Origin: Symsagittifera roscoffensis
Lineage: Eukaryota > Xenacoelomorpha > Acoela > Convolutidae
Assembly (NCBI RefSeq): GCF_963678635.1
Contig: NC_087062.1
Coordinates: 57,678,129 to 57,742,128, forward strand
DNA: 64,000 nucleotides
Direction: 5' to 3'
In this document: positions 42,484 to 55,709 of the stretch, piece by piece
Layout: the number at the start of each line of letters is the position of its first letter
Numbering within the stretch: position 1 is the stretch's first letter
Notes under the pieces: model-generated
What the model was told of the DNA's origin: nothing
What the model saw: the letters and a program-made list of their open reading frames with translations, nothing else
Databases searched by the model: none
Program-made: the position numbers and the translations under genes

Positions 42484-44135
42484 TCTCAAATAAGACCTTA
42501 CTAGCTTAGAACTAACCAAAAATAGATTAGAAATTAGACAAAACATTTTCAAAATGTTACACGATAACAATTTAATTGAAATGTCTCTACGACTCAATAG
42601 ATCAGAGCCGATATTCCGAACGATAATAGAACTACCCGGATTTGGAAGAAGACCTCGGACAAGAGACGACATACGACAAAGTAGAAACTTACCATTTAGT
42701 TTTATGATTGTACGGCAAAAGCCAACACAAACTTTTGTATTTAGAATCTTATTAGCAATGAAATTAGATTTTCATTTGCAAACATAAAATTTTGAAGAAA
42801 ACCTTCATGATCATTTCAGGCGCTAAACAAAATTATTAATGTACAATAACGATTGATAAAAAGATCTCAGATCGTTTTTTTAATTTCTGCAGTATTATAT
42901 AAAACATATTTGAAAAATATTTATTTAAAAATAAAAATAAAAATTAGTAGCATGACAATAAATTTCTGTTGTTCCAGCTTCATCATCTAAACATAACAGC
43001 AATCATAAGCTCACTAATATCAATAAGGAACTAAATCTTTTTATTCGAAAAATTTAAATCATTTTAAACTTAAATTGACTTAATTTTAAAATCAGATCAT
43101 CAAGGCTTATCCTTGGATCTTAATAAATTTTCTATCTCAATAAATTTAAAACCTGATCATCAAGGCCTATCCTTGGATCAACAGAACAATTTTGTTCTCC
43201 CCCACCCGATTAGCAAGTGTCTAACGACCTCAAACGCTGATTCACTATCCAACCCTTCCAAAAGACCCAGGACTAAAAGAAATTTTTTAATAAACTAACC
43301 ATTTAAATTAAGATAAACAGTGAAGAACTTCGGTTATTCATCCTTCACTTGAACCCTCCTCTTACCAGACCCAGGATAGATCTTAGACTTAGTAAGTTTA
43401 AAATAGTATCTACCGAACTACTTGCGTTCTATTTATACCTGAACCTTGTGGATCGATTTACTTTTCTCCAACCCTTGAACACAATCACTACCCCTAAGTA
43501 AGATTAAGTAAGTTAACACCTTAGCTTAGACTAGCCACGAGAAAGTAGAAAATCATTCTCCGGAATCGATATACTTTTCTCTTCAACCCTGAACAAAAAG
43601 ACCCACGTTAAGCTAACCAAAAAATCGTAAGGACTAACAGTCTAAGGAAATAGAAATAACTAACAACTTCTTGCATCCCTCATCCTAAACCTTATGTCAT
43701 TCAAAAGTTTAGGAAATAAACAAACAATCGTTTTACACAACTGTGAAATAGAAACAAAAAATACGATCTTGTAGTCACACCTCATACACAAACATTTGGA
43801 TACATTAGAACAAAACGACAAACAATAAAAAGAAAAATTATAAACAAACAAAGACAAATCACACGAAAAAGATTTTCAAAAAATAGAAACGCATTTTCAG
43901 AATCAGAAGCCAGCAATTTAGATGAACTCTATAAATTAAAAGAATCAATTGATAAAAAGTGTCCCATTCACGATCAATTATATTTTTCCGACTCAGAAAC
44001 AACTTCAAATTCATCAAAAAGAGGAAAAAAAAGAATAAAAAAGCAATATAAACACAAACCAGTACACTTGTATATTTGGAATCAACCAATTAGACACATC
44101 GATAGTTATATACTTTCATTCATTAAACAAAAAAA
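42484..44135 (+). other. Long leader of retroelement 2
   Basis: About 1.65 kb between PBS and gag. It contains a 77-codon ORF (42554-42787) of unknown meaning, two near-identical 25-bp blocks (GATCATCAAGGCYTATCCTT, from 43095 and 43155), and a frame open from 43747 to 44135 without ATG. That frame's TGA overlaps the gag ATG (ATGA), and it is highly basic near its start (RTKRQTIKRK, KRGKKRIKKQ). A short ORF from 43694 could have fed it before a frameshift. Confidence 0.55.
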
Positions 44136-46629
44136 ATGAGCCACACTCAAAGTGACGATAGTTCAGATGACGAAGCAGTTTACCCCTTTCTTATAGATTC
44201 ACACGATGATAGAGGTCAACATGATTTTTGCAGGAACTTACTCGTAAATTTGTTTGAACCCGGAATCAGTCCATGCGAAGCAGAATTCCCAGATGTAAAA
44301 ATTAAAAGACAAATTATTGAAAGATATATGTAATCTAACACAGCAATATGGAATCTATACCATAGAATTCAGCACACCCAATACAGCCCATCGCAAAAAT
44401 GTAATTCAAACAGACGACATTGAATTAGAATTTTCAAAAGAATTCCTAGAAAATATCAAACGCATAGAATACCATAATTCACAAAGAGCAAACTCCATAT
44501 TCACTAACGAAGTTTTTGCAAAAATATATACTTATATCTCTGCATTAGAAAAAACAGAATTCCAAAGTATCTCACCAACCGAAACATCCAAACATACAAA
44601 AGTACGAAATGAAATCGCATTATTTTCAACATTTCTACATATAATTAAAGAAAGTTTTACAAAAGATGATGTTTCACAACACACTAAACATGATTTACAA
44701 AAGATTTTAGCATGATTCATAATAGATTATTTCACCCACAATTTAGATTTATTTTCACAAGCAAGAAAAAATTTCAGACCTCAAAATACAAATGACGACA
44801 CTGCTCTATCAGAACAATCAGACCACGTTTGGGACCCTGAATGGTCTCATCCTACATTTATAAATATCCCACAATCTATCTCAAGTCAAGCAATAAGTAC
44901 AATATCTTATCACAGAGACTATGTAAAAGTAATATCATTAACCATTGATGCAACACCATTAAACTATAATATATTTTTACCTGATACGCAAAATAACAGT
45001 TTAAATTCGACCGTCAAACATAATGAAAACCTTAATGGAACTAGAAATCTTACACAACAAGATATTCAAACACCATCACACTTCATAAAACAACAACAAC
45101 TACACAACAAAGTATTTCACCAATACGCCCAAATTTGACAACACCAAGAAATGCAAATACTTCATTGGCACAAGTAACCTTACAATCAACCGTTAAACCT
45201 TCGGTTGCTCCAAAATATTCACATATGGATTATCAAACGTATAGACCAATGACAATACCGTCAAAAACACGAAAGCCATTCACAAGAAACACCTTTGCAG
45301 AACACAATTATAATTATGCTCACAAACTAGGAACAAACCAACCTCCCCGAAAAAATACACAAAATTTAAATCACGTATGTTCCCATTATTGGAATCTCCC
45401 GAAAACATCGACCAATTCAGTAAAGTTTCCAGATAATCTACAACCTACACAGGATTATAGTGAAAATCACCCATTCTTTCAACAAAATAAAAATAATCAA
45501 TATACACCATATAATACAAACTATTTATCATCTGATGAAGACGATCATCACCAACCAGATATTTTTGCACCATATACTGAAGAATATCGCACACAAAGAC
45601 CACGACAACCTCAACAATCTCGAAATATAAAAATTTACCCACAAAACCCAACAGATGTACAAAATCCACAACAAATGCATATACAAAACCCATTTAACAC
45701 ACATTCTTTTCAACCAATACAACCACAAAACCCAATGTCAATGCATTCTTATCAAACAACTCAAATGCAAAATGAAATACCGCTTCCATATTACCTTCAG
45801 CAACATGAAATAACAAAAAATCAACTTTCAAATTTTTCGCAAAAGCCAAATGCCGCAGAATCACTACAGATGACAATGAATCCATACCTCATGGGTGGAT
45901 CATCAATAACATCCAATAAACCACTGATGGTATTCACAGGAACAGATCCTGAATATTCTGTAGAAGATTATCTAAATGCAGTAACAGCAAATTTAATTTT
46001 AAATATAGGACCTGAACCAATTAATACGCCACTACATCAAAATTGGATACATAGACGCATCAGCACTTATACAAACAACCCTAGATGGCGCAGCTCAAAA
46101 ATGGTTTTCAGTATTACCTATAGAAAAAAAATCAGATTGGAAAAGATTCAAACAAGAATTTTCAAAAATGTTTGACTCTGAAAGAAACAAACAACACCAA
46201 AGAGTTTTATGTAATGAAATTCGCAGAGTACCAAATGAAACTGTCAAACAATTAGCAGTACGTATCGAAACACTAGTTCGAAAAGCATATTCACTTAATA
46301 CACATGACTATAAAAACACAAAAATGACAGAAATTTTAATGACCTTAACACCTCAATTAAGGAAAATAGCAATAAAAAAGATAAAAAAGAGAGCATCTCA
46401 TCCTTCCTCAATTCGAGAACTAGATTTAGCTTTTCGAAAATTAGTAGATAAACTAGAACAAGCAAAAATCACAATGAAACTCGAAGAAACAGAAAATCCA
46501 AAACTACAGTATGTTAATCGAATTGAAACAAACACTACACATATAAATAACATACAGGAATCAAATACAGACTTAATTGAAAAACTCACTGAAATACTGA
46601 ATATCTATGCAAAAACATCCAAATTTTAA
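44136..46629 (+). pseudogene. gag: Retroelement 2 Gag
   Basis: A broken Gag of about 830 codons. Fragments: 44136-44333, 44317-44715, a stretch with stops to 45134, 45135-46100, then a frameshift into 46058-46629. The middle is Gln/Asn/Pro-rich low complexity. The capsid-like core carries PLMVFTGTDPEYSVEDYL, then GAAQKWFSVLP (after the frameshift) and ETVKQLAVRIETLVRKAY, a typical Ty3/Gypsy retrotransposon Gag pattern. Confidence 0.85.
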
Positions 46630-47250
46630 AGGCAAATCATCCTTCAAAAATTGGTTAATTATTGCCGACGATACGGACACAGTATCTCCGAATGAGGACA
46701 AAAACAACAAGACAATCAGAATAAACCTCAAAAGCATAAAGAACCAAATAAATCGTTCTATCAATACATGAAAAAAGATAAAAGCCTACCGACCAAAAAT
46801 ATATATAGTAATAACAGTTCAGGAAAACCACTTCCGAACAACACCAATTACACAAGGAATCAATCACCATATAACTCAAGTTATAGAGGAAGATCACCAG
46901 AACGATGAAATACACGAAATTCTTCACAAAATAATTATAACCGATCAAATAGTCAAAATAACCAAAATAACTATTCAAGATCAAATTCCAATGCAACACA
47001 ATTTGTTTCTGGATCCAGTTCCCAATCAAATCTAAGGAATAGACACTGTTCCAATAATCAATCACGAAACTCATCATAAAACAGAAATAGAAACTATTCA
47101 CAAAATAGAAATAGAAGTTATTCAAACAATCGAAATCAGAATAAACCAAACAATAGATCAAAGAATAATTCATGTAATAGATCAAATTATCACCCTGACT
47201 CTAGATATCGATACAGAAGTAGTACACCAAAACATCAAAAACACATTAAT
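46630..47250 (+). pseudogene. Retroelement 2 nucleocapsid region, Arg/Asn/Ser-rich
   Basis: One frame reads CRRYGHSISE followed by TGA where the last knuckle cysteine should be, and the first cysteine is also lost, so this is a dead CCHC knuckle. Then comes a long stretch of repeated NRNRSYSNNRNQN-like residues, a basic RNA-binding-type tail. The - strand ORF here is a shadow. Confidence 0.7.
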
Positions 47251-47253
47251 CAA

Positions 47254-48794
47254 GTGCAAACAAATGAAGAAACAACTTCAGACCCTCCAGGTATTGATGA
47301 CACAGAAAATCACGAAATACAATGTGAATCATCAGATACAGAGAGTGATACAGAAAATACCATCTCAGTAAATATGATAACAGTCGAAAACGACTATGAA
47401 CCTGTCATATATGAACAACCTTTTACATCACATATATTTGAAAATCAATTGAAACTCCTTCACAATTACTATATTGGACCCACCGATACTACACAAATTA
47501 CACAAGAAGTAAACGAAATAAACACGGTAATTAAACCCGATGAAAAAGGTGAAACACAACGCTCAAACACAAATCATATTTATCAAAATATACAGAAAAA
47601 ACAACTCAGAGAAAAAATTTGGACAATACCATTTCTCTTGGAAAGCCCAAGAAACAAAGAATTTCAACCACCAGATCTTGAAATTGATTTTTTAATTGAT
47701 TCAGGAGCAGAATCAAATATAGTTAATATTCCCACATAGAATGAAATCAAAACATTACATCCAAAATTAACGCCTCTTGAAACCTCCAGTAAACTAGCAA
47801 CAGCACAAGGATCAACATTAGTAAATTATGGAAAAATCCAATTATTCCTTCTCCCCACGAGAACAATGGAGCAAAACAAAATTTTAAACAGACCGTTTGA
47901 ACAAACATTTCATGTTACTGATATTAAGCACAATATCATTGGCATACTATTCATATCTAAACATATACCAACAATCAACATCTTAAATAGTAAAATACTA
48001 ATCAAAGATAAGTACACAAAAACAAAAAATACAGCTCTAACATTTTTTCAAAGATTAAACAAACAACCACCATTCTTCTCAAAATTTTATCCCATTTATA
48101 ACCAAAAACGGAAACACCTGAAACCACTATCAGGAAATATATATAATTTTTCAATAAAACAAGTTCACCAGTATGATAAAAGTCAAAATAAACAACAACT
48201 TTTTATGTCAGACTTTGAATTTAAACCTATTCACAAATTTTCAAAATCACGATCTCATCTATTAAATATTTGAAAAACAGGAATTCCGACATCGTTTTGT
48301 TACACGTGTATAACAATACACCGTATCAAGTAACATTACCCTTAGGACTTTTAGGATATTGTGAAACAAACGCTACAATCTCACCCATACATGAAGTAGC
48401 CCACCGCGTTAATATTATACTCCAATTATTAGATATTTGCCAATCCACAATTCTTGACGAAGAATTTTCCATAAATAACATAGTAAGTAATGAAAAGAGA
48501 AACACAGATTACTTCACAAAAACACCATATTTTAAACCAACATTCAATATAACAAATTACACAAAAGAACAACAAAAATTTTTAACAATGTTTAATTTTG
48601 AACATTCACAAATTACACAAATCGAATTTGAAAAATTAGCAAAGCAACTGTTAAAATATTCAACAGTTTACGCAACATCAAAATTTGACATTGGAAAAAT
48701 CAGTTCATCACTACATCTCCTCTTAAAACCCGACGCAGTTTTCAAAAAACAAAGAGCCAGTAAAGTACCAATTCACTTACACGACAGAGTATAG
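47254..48794 (+). pseudogene. Retroelement 2 aspartic protease and link to RT
   Basis: Three fragments (47254-47739, 47866-48273, 48270-48794). The first has an acidic N-terminal stretch and the protease box FLIDSGAESNIVN, with D-S-G intact. A TAG after NIPT and frameshifts near 47860 and 48270 break the chain. The last leads into RT. Confidence 0.8.
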
Positions 48795-48796
48795 AT

Positions 48797-50346
48797 TACT
48801 TAATATTTTAGAACAATACAAAACTATCTGACCAGTAAATAAAGAAGAACAACCAAAAGGTAACACTTTTATCAACCCTGTTATCATTCTAGCAAAAGGC
48901 GAATCATTAAAAATAATTTTAGACGCTAGATATCTCAATTCACTAATTGATGAATCAAAATGCAATTGGCCTATTGAACCAATACAAGTTATTTTAACAA
49001 AGATAAATGGAAAATACTTTACAACCGCAGATATGAATAGTGCATAGAATCAAATTCTACTAGATGAACAATCACGACGTTTAACACAATTTGTTATTGG
49101 AAATCAACAATATGAATTTAATCGCTTATTCTATGGAATATCCATAGCACCAGAAGCTTTTTCAGCTTTTATGAGTAAAATTTTTAGACCACTAATACTC
49201 AAGAAAAACGCAATCACCTGTTTAGACGATGTTTTTATGCAATCACAAACTAAAGAAAAAATGTTTACAGTTTTAGAACACTATCATAAAATACTTCAGA
49301 ACAAAAATCTGAAGGCCGCTCCCGATAAATCACACTTCTTTCTAACACGAGTAAAATTTTTAGGACATAATATTGAACGAAACACTATCACCCCATTAAA
49401 ATCACGCATTGATGCTATTCAAAAACTTCAGCCACCAACAAACAAAAAGAAAATCCAAGAATTCCTTGGAATGTTAAATTTCTTAAGCAAATACGTTTAT
49501 AAAATGCAATTATACTTAAGACCCTTCTATAATATCCTCAGACAACAAAATAACTTTGAATGGACCAGTGAACATCAAACACGATTTGAAGAAATTAAAA
49601 AACTTTTAACTGAACAAATTGCAAGCACAATTCCAGATCCAAACCAACCATTCTATGCAATGTGCGATGCTTCAAATTTTGGCATCGGAGCAGCATTACC
49701 ACAATCACATAATAGTACAAATAAAATGAACCTTATATCAGCAAATTTTCGATTATTCATTCAAGCAGAGCTACGACTTTCAACTCTAATGAGAGAATGT
49801 ACAGCTATAATTTATACACTTACAGAATATGAATTTCTGATACTTGGATCAAAACACCCAACAGTTCTATTCACAGATCACAAACCAATTATTTTTCTCT
49901 TTACACAAAAGTCGAATCCAAATCATAGAGTTTATAGATTTCAACTAATTCTAATGAAATTTCCAAAGTTACATATAGTTTGGACAGCAGGAAAAAAAAA
50001 CCTTGCATTACCAGATACCTTAAGTAGAAATACGCCACCTGAACTACTAACACGAAAAACTACAGTTGAAATACCACAAAATATCAAATATTATCTCGCA
50101 AAAGATGAAACATCACCCCGATTAGAATGCAAATGCGCAGTAAAAACTGATAATGATCAATCACAGATAAATGACCTACAACATTTCCCACTCTACTTAG
50201 ATTGCCAGAATAATCACTACAAAGTTGACTTACTAGGCACATCAACTTTTAAACCAATTCCATACTCACAATGGATAAAAAATAACAATCAACAAAAAAG
50301 AATAAAACACCACCCGCATAAAAAAAGACCTTTTTCCATTAATTGA
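48797..50346 (+). pseudogene. pol: Retroelement 2 reverse transcriptase and RNase H
   Basis: One frame with stops at 48829 and 49045. RT landmarks: VIILAKGESLKIILDARYLN, FTTADMNSA followed by TAG (the codon after the first catalytic Asp motif), the catalytic box CLDD at 49219-49230 (usually YXDD), and KFLGHNI. RNase H: MCDASNFGIGAAL, a Glu in LMRECTAIIY and FTDHKPI, then LHIVWTAGKKNLALPDTLSR. Most complete part of the element. Confidence 0.9.
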
Positions 50347-50764
50347 AAAAGAAAATCTAACTGATAAAATAAATTTATCAGGACCACAAACAAATGATTC
50401 AAAATACACAATAAATCAAGTTTTTGATCTCCATGACCCACTTGACACAATTCCCCTATCAAAACTGGAAATTGAAAATATTTTTCTCCCTCCAACAGAT
50501 AAAATTACAATTGAACTCTTAAAACAGTATCAAAACCTCGATCCAGTAATAAGACAATTAAAATCTTGGCACAAATACAAAACTAATCCCGTAAAAGCAG
50601 ATACAACAATTTTAGGAAATAAAACACTCCTCCAATATTTCCGAAAATTTAATAACACAGCAATCAATGACAATACAAATCTTTTACAAAATCAATTAGA
50701 AACACGCAACAATTCTAGTTCATATTCAGCCAAGAGGATTCATTCAATCCGTCACCATCTTTAA
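50347..50764 (+). pseudogene. Stub before the missing integrase
   Basis: After a frameshift at about 50340 a second frame runs on (INQVFDLHDPLDTIPLSKLE, then LDPVIRQLKSWHKYK), the usual linker ahead of integrase. It stops at about 50764. No HHCC motif or DDE core follows up to 51438, in any + frame. Confidence 0.7.
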
Positions 50765-51468
50765 CTATAACACCAACCTATTAGACGAAAGATATTAAAC
50801 TCCAGGCATATCTATAACTATAACTTTACAACCTCCAGGTCAAAAACAAGCAAACCGCTCAAACTTGACAACTAAAATAAATACCACCATAATATCATAA
50901 CCCTCCCTTATCTAATAACGCAAAGATCAACTATATTTTCCCAAGTTAGACCTCAAAAACCCTCCAACCAAAAATGATAAATTAGCCTAAAGTAAAAATA
51001 CGACCGTATTTATTTGGCCTAAAGTACAAAAATCTCAAAAATACCCCAGATCATCTGACAAATAAAAATAAAGCAAAGAAGACCTCCCGAACACCATAAA
51101 ATTAGCCCCCAACAACTTTTCACAAAACTCAACCGACTTGTCAAAAAATCAATAAATAACTCGACCACACTTGAACCTCGCCTCAAACAACAAAAAATAT
51201 TTGACAAAGAAATCATTTCTTAAATGCTCTTCTCTCGATCAGTCAATATCTTTAAAAAAACAATTTTCAACATTTTCATAAACTTTTTCATAATACTTAA
51301 ATTTTATTCATATTTCTATGTGATACCTTTGAAGCTTTTATAATAATTTTAATCATTTTTTGCAACATTTTTAAAAAATTTTCTACTCCCTGTTTGAAAT
51401 ATATCTCCAACTTTCCCAAATCATTGACCATTTTCACAGGTACGATAACCCAAAGTTTTTTTATTTAA
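50765..51468 (+). other. Noncoding stretch where integrase should be
   Basis: Stop-rich in all frames. The last 200 bases are T-rich and end TTTTCACAG (51430-51438), a plausible splice acceptor for the downstream mRNAs. Confidence 0.6.
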
Positions 51469-52617
51469 ATGATACGAACAATTTTTAGTAGAACAGATAT
51501 TTTTTTACTATTTGTAATTTTTATAACATTTTTATCATCCCCTATATTGACAATGTGCAAATGTTTAAAAAAGGCAATAATCAAATTCGCTTTAGCAACA
51601 ACCCTTTTAATTCTTTTCCTTGAAGAATACTACAATAAACATAAATTTTTCCAATAGAAAAAATCAATCAAAATACTTTCAAAAATTGCTAACCAACAAT
51701 CACAGAATCAGTCTTCACCGACATCATCCCAAGAAAACCTGACAATACCTACAACTACCCAAAACCCCCAAACATCCACACGAATTTCTTTCCAAGATAA
51801 CCCATACACTTTTGAAGAACGACACGCTCGCTTATCCGAACCATTAGAACCAGTTCAGCGACAGGCACCCCTAAGTGAACCAACATATAACTTGTACCCA
51901 ACATTACCACAAGAATTAAGTAGAATAAGAAACATTAGTCAAAACCAAAATACGGTTGAAATAAATAGACAAATAATACATCCATGACGAACTAGAAATT
52001 TTCAAACCCCCCGAGTTCATTTTGACATACCCCAATCACCAACGCCAATTACCCCAGAAAACCCAAATAGTACATTACCAGAAACTCCCCCACTCCTTTC
52101 ACAAAGTAGCACTTCAAGTATACCCTCAGATTACTTAGGTTCAACACCGACATCTGAACAAATACGTGAAAATCCCTTTAACCCCCCCAATCTCACAGCA
52201 CGACTACCATATTGGACAACGCACTCATTTACACAAGGTGAACCAAACTTAGTAAACGACCCAATAGATATTTCTACGGATACAACAACATCATCATCAC
52301 TACCAGAAACATTATCGCTACCATCAACACCATCATTAAGCCAAATTTCACCGACACCTTTCCCTTTAAATTTTCCAAATAACCTCGACGCTAGATATCG
52401 AGAAAAATCATCAACAAATATCCCTTTAAGATTAGATTGGAACAAATTCACAGCACCCCCACCATTATTTGGACAACATCAAGAAAGTAACCAACTCCAC
52501 AGTTGGGCACTCAATAGACTACATTATAGACAAGATATCCACGAAGACATTCGTGAACATAACATCCAAATACTCCAACAAAATAGTCTCCAATTAAATA
52601 TTCGAAATCACGATTAA
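51469..52617 (+). pseudogene. Membrane-anchored P/S/T-rich ORF of retroelement 2
   Basis: A single frame of 382 codons with only two internal stops (TAG 51655, TGA 51985). Residues 10-28 and 37-51 are hydrophobic (IFLLFVIFITFLSSPIL, FALATTLLILFLEE), then a long disordered Pro/Ser/Thr-rich region with PPPLFG-type motifs, ending in a charged helix-like segment (HYRQDIHEDIREHNIQILQQ). It lies between pol and env. I do not recognise the family. Confidence 0.65.
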
Positions 52618-53079
52618 ATTAAATAATTTTGTTCAACATCCTTACCCATTAAATCCACCCAATATAACAGCTCAATCGCTACCATCACCATTTATAACAA
52701 ATGAAGTGATATATAAGTACGACGGATATACCAAAAACACAATTGGTTACATCACATTTTATAACCCATACTCAGCATTATCATACACATGTATATTCTA
52801 AAAATATTAATACTTCAACACGTCTTTTTTCTATTATTTTCCGATCAGAACACAAATCCTTCTCCTCGCACAGGACCCCAGGATTTATTAGTAACACACT
52901 ACGATTGTGAAGAAAACGAACAAAAAACACTACACAAATATGCTATAAATCAAGTATCACAATGCGAAACAGAACCACAAGCTATAGAAACTACAAATGT
53001 AATAGCGACACTGTATTCAAAAGCCCGAGCAACAACAGTCGCAGGATATAAATTTACAGCAACATTTTCCGAAAAGAAA

Positions 53080-53547
53080 GTACATTGTTCACAAGTTTCA
53101 AACGGAAATAAAAACCGACTTGATCACGAATCATTCTACCAAAGTAATATAGAACGACTTCTACATCTAAATCCCGATGATTGTAAAAACAAACTACTCA
53201 GACTAAACATCACAAGAAAAAAAAACACGGACAGAAAAATAGTAAATTTTCAAATCTTTGCCGATTCTGTACATCAAGCAGAACTTGAAAGATATCAAGG
53301 ACATATAAAATTAGATAAAAAAATACCCATACAACGGCGCACACGGAAGATTAACTTATGACATACATGATAAACACTGGATACCACACATTGGAATAAA
53401 TGACCCCTCAAACTGCAAAGCAGACACAAAAAATAAAGGATATCAAGAAATAATGTTTTTCGATTGGAAAATACAACTCGAAAAAATACAACTCACACGA
53501 GATTTATCAGACAACACAATGATCTACCAAGAAAATAGATTACCTTG
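53080..53547 (+). repeat. 468-bp env segment, first copy of a duplication
   Basis: Repeated at 54465-54932 with constant offset 1385. I count about five differences, so roughly 99% identity, closer than the two LTRs. Confidence 0.9.
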
Positions 53548-54464
53548 CAAAAATGATCCAGGTTATTGTGACCCTAAAACACGGACACAAGCAACAATTG
53601 TTTGGTTTCCCGAAGATACATGCACAACATTTCAAGTAGCAAAAATACACGCTCGAATGATAAAATTTCACGAAAAATGTGTTATAGAACCAATTCCGTA
53701 CGAACAAGTAAATCCATCTCGAAAACAAAGTACTGATTTTAGAAATATCCTTAATATAGAAAATAAATTAACACATTTCCAAATCTATCAAGAAACAGAA
53801 ATTGCATGCAAATACAGAAACCCACTTTAAAAAACACAATATTCTGAAATACTAGTTGAATACAAAAAAAGTTTCGACATGACCACTGGAAAAATAAAAT
53901 TTGACCCTTATGCCACAGGTCACCCTCTAAACGAAGGAACATCATACATACCAGTTAATTTTCAAAAAAGCACAGGTCAACCTTGTGGAAAACTAAAGCG
54001 ACATGACAGTAGAAGCACACGTTTACAAGAATTATCACTAATGAATAACACCTATTTTGGTAATATCCACTATGATATTCACTTAGATATGAAGTTAGAC
54101 TACACAATTAGCCGAATTTTTTAAGAAATATCACTCTCCAAATTAGAAACACTTCACCAATTATGCGAATTAGAACGGACACAAATCCTACAATCAATCG
54201 CACTAGCAGTATTAAAAATACCCCGCGCAGGATACTTATTGTCAGGAAACAGATCAAATTTTCTTGACTACGAAGGAAATGTTTTATGGTTTTATACTTG
54301 TACCAAAAAAAGTATCACCACTTTATGTTTTTGAAGATAAACGTTGCTATAAAAGAATCCCTATATTCTATAAAAATTAAGTACATTTTGTTGACACACT
54401 TTCAAGACGAACATATTTTTGGGATACCGCTGTCCCATGTGGATCAAAAAATAGCCACAATGTA

Positions 54465-54932
54465 GTACATTGTTCACAAGTTTCAAACGGAAATAAAAAC
54501 CGACTTGATCACGAATCATTCTACCAAAGTAATATAGAACGACTTCTACATCTAAATCCCGATGATTGTAAAAACAAACTACTCAGACTAAACATCACAA
54601 GAAATAAAAACACGGACAGAAAAATAGTAAATTTTCAAGTCTTTGCCGATTCTGTACATCAAGCAGAACTTGAAAGATATCAAGGACATATAAAATTAGA
54701 TAAAAAAATACCCATACAACGGCGCACACGGAAGATTAACTTATGACATACATGATAAACACTGGATACCACACATTGGAATAAATGACCCCTCAAATTG
54801 CAAAGCAGACACAAAAAATAAAGGATATCAAGAAATAATGTTTTTCGATTGGAAAATACAACTCGAAAAAATAAAACTCACACGAGATTTATCAGACAAC
54901 ACAATGATCTACCAAGAAATTAGATTACCTTG
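54465..54932 (+). repeat. 468-bp env segment, second copy
   Basis: Copy of 53080-53547 inserted within env at GTACATTG. It is followed at 54931-54999 by a small tandem repeat of TGGACACTATACAAA units. The join removes original env sequence between about 54460 and 55000. Confidence 0.9.
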
Positions 54933-54999
54933 GACACTATACAAAGTGGATAATATACAAATGGACACTATACTATACAAATGGACACTATACAAAGAC
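54931..54999 (+). repeat. TGGACACTATACAAA minisatellite
   Basis: Four imperfect units of 15-20 bp at the right edge of the env duplication, likely a scar of the rearrangement. Confidence 0.75.
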
Positions 55000-55709
55000 A
55001 GTCAATTGATCAAAATTTAAGAAAACTTGCCGAAACCGCAGGATTTGAAGATATTCATACACAAGATTCTGGCGGATATTTTAAAGATTATTTATATCTA
55101 AACGGTGAAAAATACAGACCACAAGATATTTCACCTTTAAATTTTTTCATTTTTGTCACCCTGAAAAATGAAATTTTAGATTTTCTAGGATGACCCTATT
55201 ACATCTTAGAAAAATTAACTATCTTATACGCAATGTTTAACTTTATAGGATTTCTTTTCTCACTCTTAAAAGGAATCTATAACACATGCGCTATACACAC
55301 ACAAGTAAATAGACAAGCAAGTGTAGCGCGCATACTGTTCGTAGTATTTTTTGGACTTTTTTCATCATCAATAAACAAAATACTTCTAGACGCACAAATA
55401 AAAGAATATAACACAAAAATAGCGACAAGACAGAACACTTACGACGAAGAACTTAATAATATAGAAGTAACACCTACCGCACCACAGTTGCCACCCCTAC
55501 CACAAAACCATCCATTATCATTAGTTCCCCGTAAATTTTGAAACCTAGCAATCACATATAATCCAAATTTTAGACCAAATACAACACAAAGTGCCATCCA
55601 ACACATAATGACACATCATTCACAAGATGATAATACATACGAACAAATTATAGAACAACCCCATACCACCACTTTTCAGTATCAAAATAATCATTTTTTT
55701 TAGCCCGCG

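Larger units (their letters stand above)
52789..55703 (+). pseudogene. env: Envelope-like glycoprotein ORF of retroelement 2, broken
   Basis: Begins with a hydrophobic signal-like N-terminus, followed by a cysteine-containing ectodomain over 52789-53361 and, after a frameshift near 53330, over about 53330-54330 with in-frame stops at 53828 and 54122. A 468-bp duplication replaces part of the middle. The C-terminal part (54999-55541) has two hydrophobic segments, and an in-frame TGA at 55539 precedes the natural TAG at 55701. Position, signal peptide, cysteines and membrane anchor support env. The arrangement reminds me of chuvirus-type glycoproteins, which is only a suggestion. Confidence 0.72.

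Noticed and set aside
46655-47185. 176-codon - strand frame in retroelement 2
   Set aside because: Antisense shadow of the Arg/Asn/Ser-rich nucleocapsid region; A-rich coding strands give long antisense frames rich in Phe, Tyr and Cys.
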